A stretch of 64,000 nucleotides of DNA, from NCBI GenBank assembly GCA_022393335.1, contig JAJEKB010020967.1:398063-462062 (forward strand), written 5' to 3'. A model generated the notes under the pieces. That model worked only from the letters and a program-made list of their open reading frames with translations. It ran no database searches and had not been told where the DNA came from. The translations under genes were made by a program, and so were the position numbers. Shown piece after piece: positions 60,929 to 64,000 of this stretch. Source of the DNA: Macrotrachela quadricornifera (lineage: Eukaryota > Rotifera > Eurotatoria > Philodinida > Philodinidae). Every line of letters starts with the position of its first letter. Position 1 is the first letter of the stretch.

Positions 60929-62012
60929 CAATCCTCCTTTTCGCCAACAATAATTTCGCCAATTGGCGAACTCGTATAACAGAAATAATTGTTTTATGGG
61001 CGAATTTCATGTTACTACTTTGCCAATTACACTAAGTTGCATTATAACTCAACTTATATTACTAAATGTGTCTATTTAGCAAACTGAACTAAATTAATTG
61101 TACATATATGTCGAGAAAAATAATGCATAACGTGACGGTTTTTATTTGGTGCGACATGTGCTTTACATTATCTATGGCGGCATATTTTTAATTGTGAGAC
61201 TACATCTTCTATCTTTATATCTTTGAACGACACATATATCATACTGAACCGTATGTCAACGAATAAATAAGGTTTTTGTTCACTAGTCGTTCGTATATAT
61301 GATCATGTGATATTTTTTTCTTTTCTTTACATATATATATGACCATATGACATTTTCCTCTTCTCTTTCACATATAATCATATGGAATTTTCGTTTCGTT
61401 TTTTTAATGTTATGTCTCTTTCTTCTGGTTTTATGACCTATACATTATAATGTTGACCAGCTAGGCAATTTCCAAGTCTAGAGATATCACATAGATCTTC
61501 TCCAAAATATCCTGTATTATATAAGTGGGAATAGTCGAAGAAATAATAACCTTTAATCATATGAATACTGGTGCTTAATTTTTCATAAATCATTCTTCTA
61601 AGCTTTCATAAGACAACATTCATCTTCATCAAGCAATCACACTGTAACGCCGTATACGATCAGCCACGTTACTGTTTGAGAAATCTTCTTTATCAAGTTC
61701 ATCTATATTATTGTGCCTGTGAATTAATCAATAACGCAAAAAACATATAACATTCTCGTTATGGCGCAGACCAGATCAGAGTACCGTTTACTTCAACAAG
61801 GTGCAACTGGGACACTTATAGAAGAACCAACACAATCACCACCACTACTTATTCAGTTCAGTCATAAGTTTAACTAAGTATAATTGGCCAAATTCGTGAC
61901 GAAACTCGCCAATTGGCGAAATGATAAATAGCAAAAGATTTTTTATGGGCGAATTTCCTCACGAATTTCGCCAATGGCGAAAGTACTGTTGGCGAAAAGT
62001 AGTATTGGTGAT
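60929..62012. mobile_element. TIR element with TTTCGCCAA palindromes, about 1.1 kb
   Basis: Left tip TCACCAATCCTCCTTTTCGC; the right tip on the complement is TCACCAATACTACTTTTCGC. Just inside, TTTCGCCAATTGGCGAA-type palindromes occur at both ends, then GGGCGAATTTC. The interior holds a 38-aa ORF (61761-61877). Target duplication is not clear. Confidence 0.75.
61761..61877 (+). CDS. Short ORF, 38 aa, inside a TIR element
   Basis: ATG-to-TAA frame beginning MAQTRSEYRLLQQGATGTLI and continuing with a Pro/Ser-rich EEPTQSPP stretch. Composition is protein-like and the local GC is higher than in the flanks. It might be the first exon of a gene or a captured gene piece; no family is recognised. A CCGTATACG-containing, less AT-rich segment lies 100 bp upstream. 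Confidence 0.3.
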   Translation: MAQTRSEYRLLQQGATGTLIEEPTQSPPLLIQFSHKFN

Positions 62013-62273
62013 ATTACATAGACTCTCCTGTGGACTTGATTTGTGCAGATTAGTAGCACAACAGAATGAGAATCTAAGGTATTCTTAACAGATAAGTTGT
62101 GTGACATTAGATCAGCAACGCTTTCATGATTTTAAACTCATCGAAGTTGGGGAAACGGATGTATTACTTGTGTCTCAAAGGACACTGATGAACTCAGTTT
62201 TCCAAAGAATAGTCAGATGAATATAAAACTTGAATAAATCTACTACTCTGATATGATTTCATTAAACTTCCTT

Positions 62274-63194
62274 TTATTTCTGATTGAGAAACTCTAGTCT
62301 CACCCCCTCTAGCGATAATGAAAACTGACCTGAAAGTTTAGTTTGAATGGTTTGTTTGTTTGATACGATCTGATTTTGAGCTGCTTGTGGTGTAACTTTG
62401 ATTTCTTTGGGTTTTGCTACCGATTTAATTCCAGATTTATTCTTGGATGGAACTATTGCCGTTGGTACAGAAACTGGCTCAAGAAGAGGATACGGTGGGT
62501 TTGTTTCCTCCAGTTGTATGATATGAAGTCCGTTACCAGAATCGAGAGAGGACTTGACGATGAATTGTCTGGCGGGTAATAGAAGAATTTCATCTTCTTG
62601 TTGAATAAATGAATGATTTTTAATATCTTTACCAGTATGACAATCTATTTGAAATAGAGTTCGAGTTCCTGTTTTACCAAAAACATTTTCACATTCGAGG
62701 ACTCCGACAGATGACGTACACGATGAAAATCCCCACCAAATGAAGGTTTTCCCTGTCGGATATTGTGCCTTTAAGTCTTCTCTGATTCCTCGAACGACAA
62801 ATCGACGTTCGGATGGAAGACGAGCCAATGCTGTCAACACAAGTCGTAAATACAAAAACCAGGGGATTAGTTTTTGTCTTTGTTCTGAGCGTAAAGTTGT
62901 GTTCAGAATAGCGCACAGAGAATGTTCATGTGGCATAGATTCGTACGTGTAAAGCATGATCGAAGCAGATTGATCACTTGTTAGACCATCTTCCGGTTCA
63001 TTACAATTTTGCTTGACTATAAATACATTGCGTTCGATTTTTGGTACAATGTCAACAAGAGGTTTTACTGCCTCTTCGAGCGATACAATTGGCATATTCT
63101 CGTAACCTTCGATTGGTGCCAACATTCGTTTCAGTAGTATACCAAAATCCGCGAAGCGAAGAGTAGACTGTTTTTCAACTTTGCTATAAGCCAT
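62274..63194 (-). CDS. Arginine-type mono-ADP-ribosyltransferase (ART), 306 aa
   Basis: Intact ORF. An acceptor (CACTTTTAG) sits immediately before the ATG on the minus strand, indicating a 5' UTR or leader exon. The N-terminal half (RFADFGILLKRMLAPIEGYE; PIVSLEEAVKPL; SASIMLYTYES) is the helical lead domain seen in bdelloid ARTs. The catalytic R-S-E triad is present: FVVRGIR (R135, with VVRG for the common VYRG), WWGFSSCTSS (S157-S158) and QQEDEILLLPARQF (E200, E202; the ExE form goes with Arg-directed transfer). It should use NAD+ to mono-ADP-ribosylate protein. The last 70 residues are a Lys/Gln-rich linker without TPRs or other known domain. No signal peptide or GPI signal, unlike vertebrate ecto-ARTs. 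Confidence 0.9.
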   Translation of the reverse strand: MAYSKVEKQSTLRFADFGILLKRMLAPIEGYENMPIVSLEEAVKPLVDIVPKIERNVFIVKQNCNEPEDGLTSDQSASIMLYTYESMPHEHSLCAILNTTLRSEQRQKLIPWFLYLRLVLTALARLPSERRFVVRGIREDLKAQYPTGKTFIWWGFSSCTSSVGVLECENVFGKTGTRTLFQIDCHTGKDIKNHSFIQQEDEILLLPARQFIVKSSLDSGNGLHIIQLEETNPPYPLLEPVSVPTAIVPSKNKSGIKSVAKPKEIKVTPQAAQNQIVSNKQTIQTKLSGQFSLSLEGVRLEFLNQK

Positions 63195-64000
63195 CTAAAA
63201 GTGAAAAATATGTAAAACATATTCATTTTACATATAATATCCTTTAATTTGGTGCTATAGTAAACGATTCGCATAGGAGGAACTATCTGACAGATCCGAT
63301 TATATGTTACTGAACAGACAACAAACGTCAAAGTCGGACGTTTACCGTTGGAAAGCGCTAATGAAACAGAATATCTTAATTGACTGAAACCCCTAAGAAA
63401 CTTATTCATCATATCATCATTCATTGTATTAAATAGTTTAATGAAACATTTGGGAAAGTGAATCATTAAATATATCGAAAATCCCTATTATTTTCTTTTT
63501 CGTGAGAAACACAAAGAGACAAGTGAGATATAGGTTCAGAACTTGTCTTTTTAGTTCTTCTCATTAGGATCCATTTGAAAATAGAATTCTCATTCGTATT
63601 TATTGATTGGATAACTATTAAATTAAAGTTATTGAGCTTTCTCGATGGTAGAAGGGCAAACTTTCTAATTTATTCTCTTCAAAAAATCTGTGCCCTTTTC
63701 CATAAGCCTGAATTTCAATTACCTGCCTCAGTATAACTTAAACTCAATTGACGTTAGAACAATCGAACATACTCGATCAATAAATGATGGTTTTCTAATA
63801 CTTTAAATATATGGAACCGTTATTCAAAACTAAATCACAAAACTTTTTATGAATTTCTTAATTGTGGTCTCACATCGATTCGAATTCGAAAATGGAGATT
63901 TCATCACAAATGTTTCAATATATACAATGACTAGCGGAAGTACCCGATAAAAAGAGAATATGGTTCAAGTTTTTGCATCTTCCACCCGACGTTTTCCGCC
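63195..64000. other. Upstream flank of the ART gene
   Basis: Presumably holds the leader exon and promoter of the minus-strand ART. The frame at 63131-63466 overlaps the gene's 5' end out of frame and has no family features. Confidence 0.35.

Noticed and set aside
63131..63466. 111-aa minus-strand ORF at the 5' side of the 306-aa ART
   Set aside because: It overlaps the ART start in another frame and crosses the AG acceptor before the ATG; no conserved features.
1..64000. Bacterial contamination because of the GrpB domain
   Set aside because: The GrpB exons are split by short GT-AG introns and joined in phase to SAM and PARP domains, so they are part of the animal genome.

Overview
This window looks like nuclear DNA of a bdelloid rotifer (Rotaria/Adineta type). 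Four things point there: AT-rich sequence; spliceosomal introns that are often only 50-125 bp; several ADP-ribosyltransferases of architectures that are hugely expanded in bdelloids (R-S-E enzymes with TPR tails, the short WWGFSSCT/EDEILLL form, and a PARP-type fusion); and a rotifer-style NHL-repeat protein among many transposon relics. The species call is inference from protein families; there is no rRNA or mitochondrial marker.

Layout. 0.9-2.7 kb: dead LINE reverse transcriptase preceded by an 81-bp tandem repeat. 3.9-4.2 kb: last exon of a Cys/His-rich protein (minus). 8.1-9.7 kb: 1.6-kb TIR element flanked by TA. 11.5-13.2 kb: long fold-back element, followed by an orphan 229-aa ORF (13.5-14.2 kb). 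14.6-17.5 kb: 51-bp and 75-bp tandem arrays. 18.4-22.5 kb: candidate small secreted-peptide gene whose single intron consists of about forty 94-bp repeats. 22.7-25.1 kb: TIR elements and a minisatellite. 25.3-27.9 kb (minus): five-exon gene joining GrpB, SAM and PARP domains, with a tRNA-like gene antisense inside intron 4. 28.6-30.5 kb: two long hairpins. 31.3-33.9 kb (plus): intronless 854-aa R-S-E ART. 35.4-35.9 kb (minus): 111-aa LIM protein. 36.9-37.9 kb (plus): 7TM receptor. 38.1-40.3 kb (minus): second ART with TPRs. 41.4-47.0 kb (minus): eleven-exon, 1,435-aa membrane protein built from three repeated units. 48.4-51.0 kb: Tc1/mariner relic carrying nested insertions. 51.0-52.1 kb: MITEs. 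52.5-53.4 kb (minus): NHL exon. 53.9-58.7 kb: dead FLYWCH-MULE region carrying a palindrome-rich TIR element and a hAT element with an exact 8-bp target duplication. 60.9-62.0 kb: TIR element with a short embedded ORF. 62.3-63.2 kb (minus): classical ART.

No operon-like organisation is visible; genes lie on both strands and are separated by repeats. The functional theme is protein ADP-ribosylation: four ART/PARP genes of three architectures within 38 kb. Several otherwise intact frames (the PARP gene, one ART, the LINE, Tc1 and MULE) carry isolated in-frame stops, mostly TGA, often where Arg would be plausible. All gene models were made by hand from splice signals and reading-phase continuity, without transcript data.
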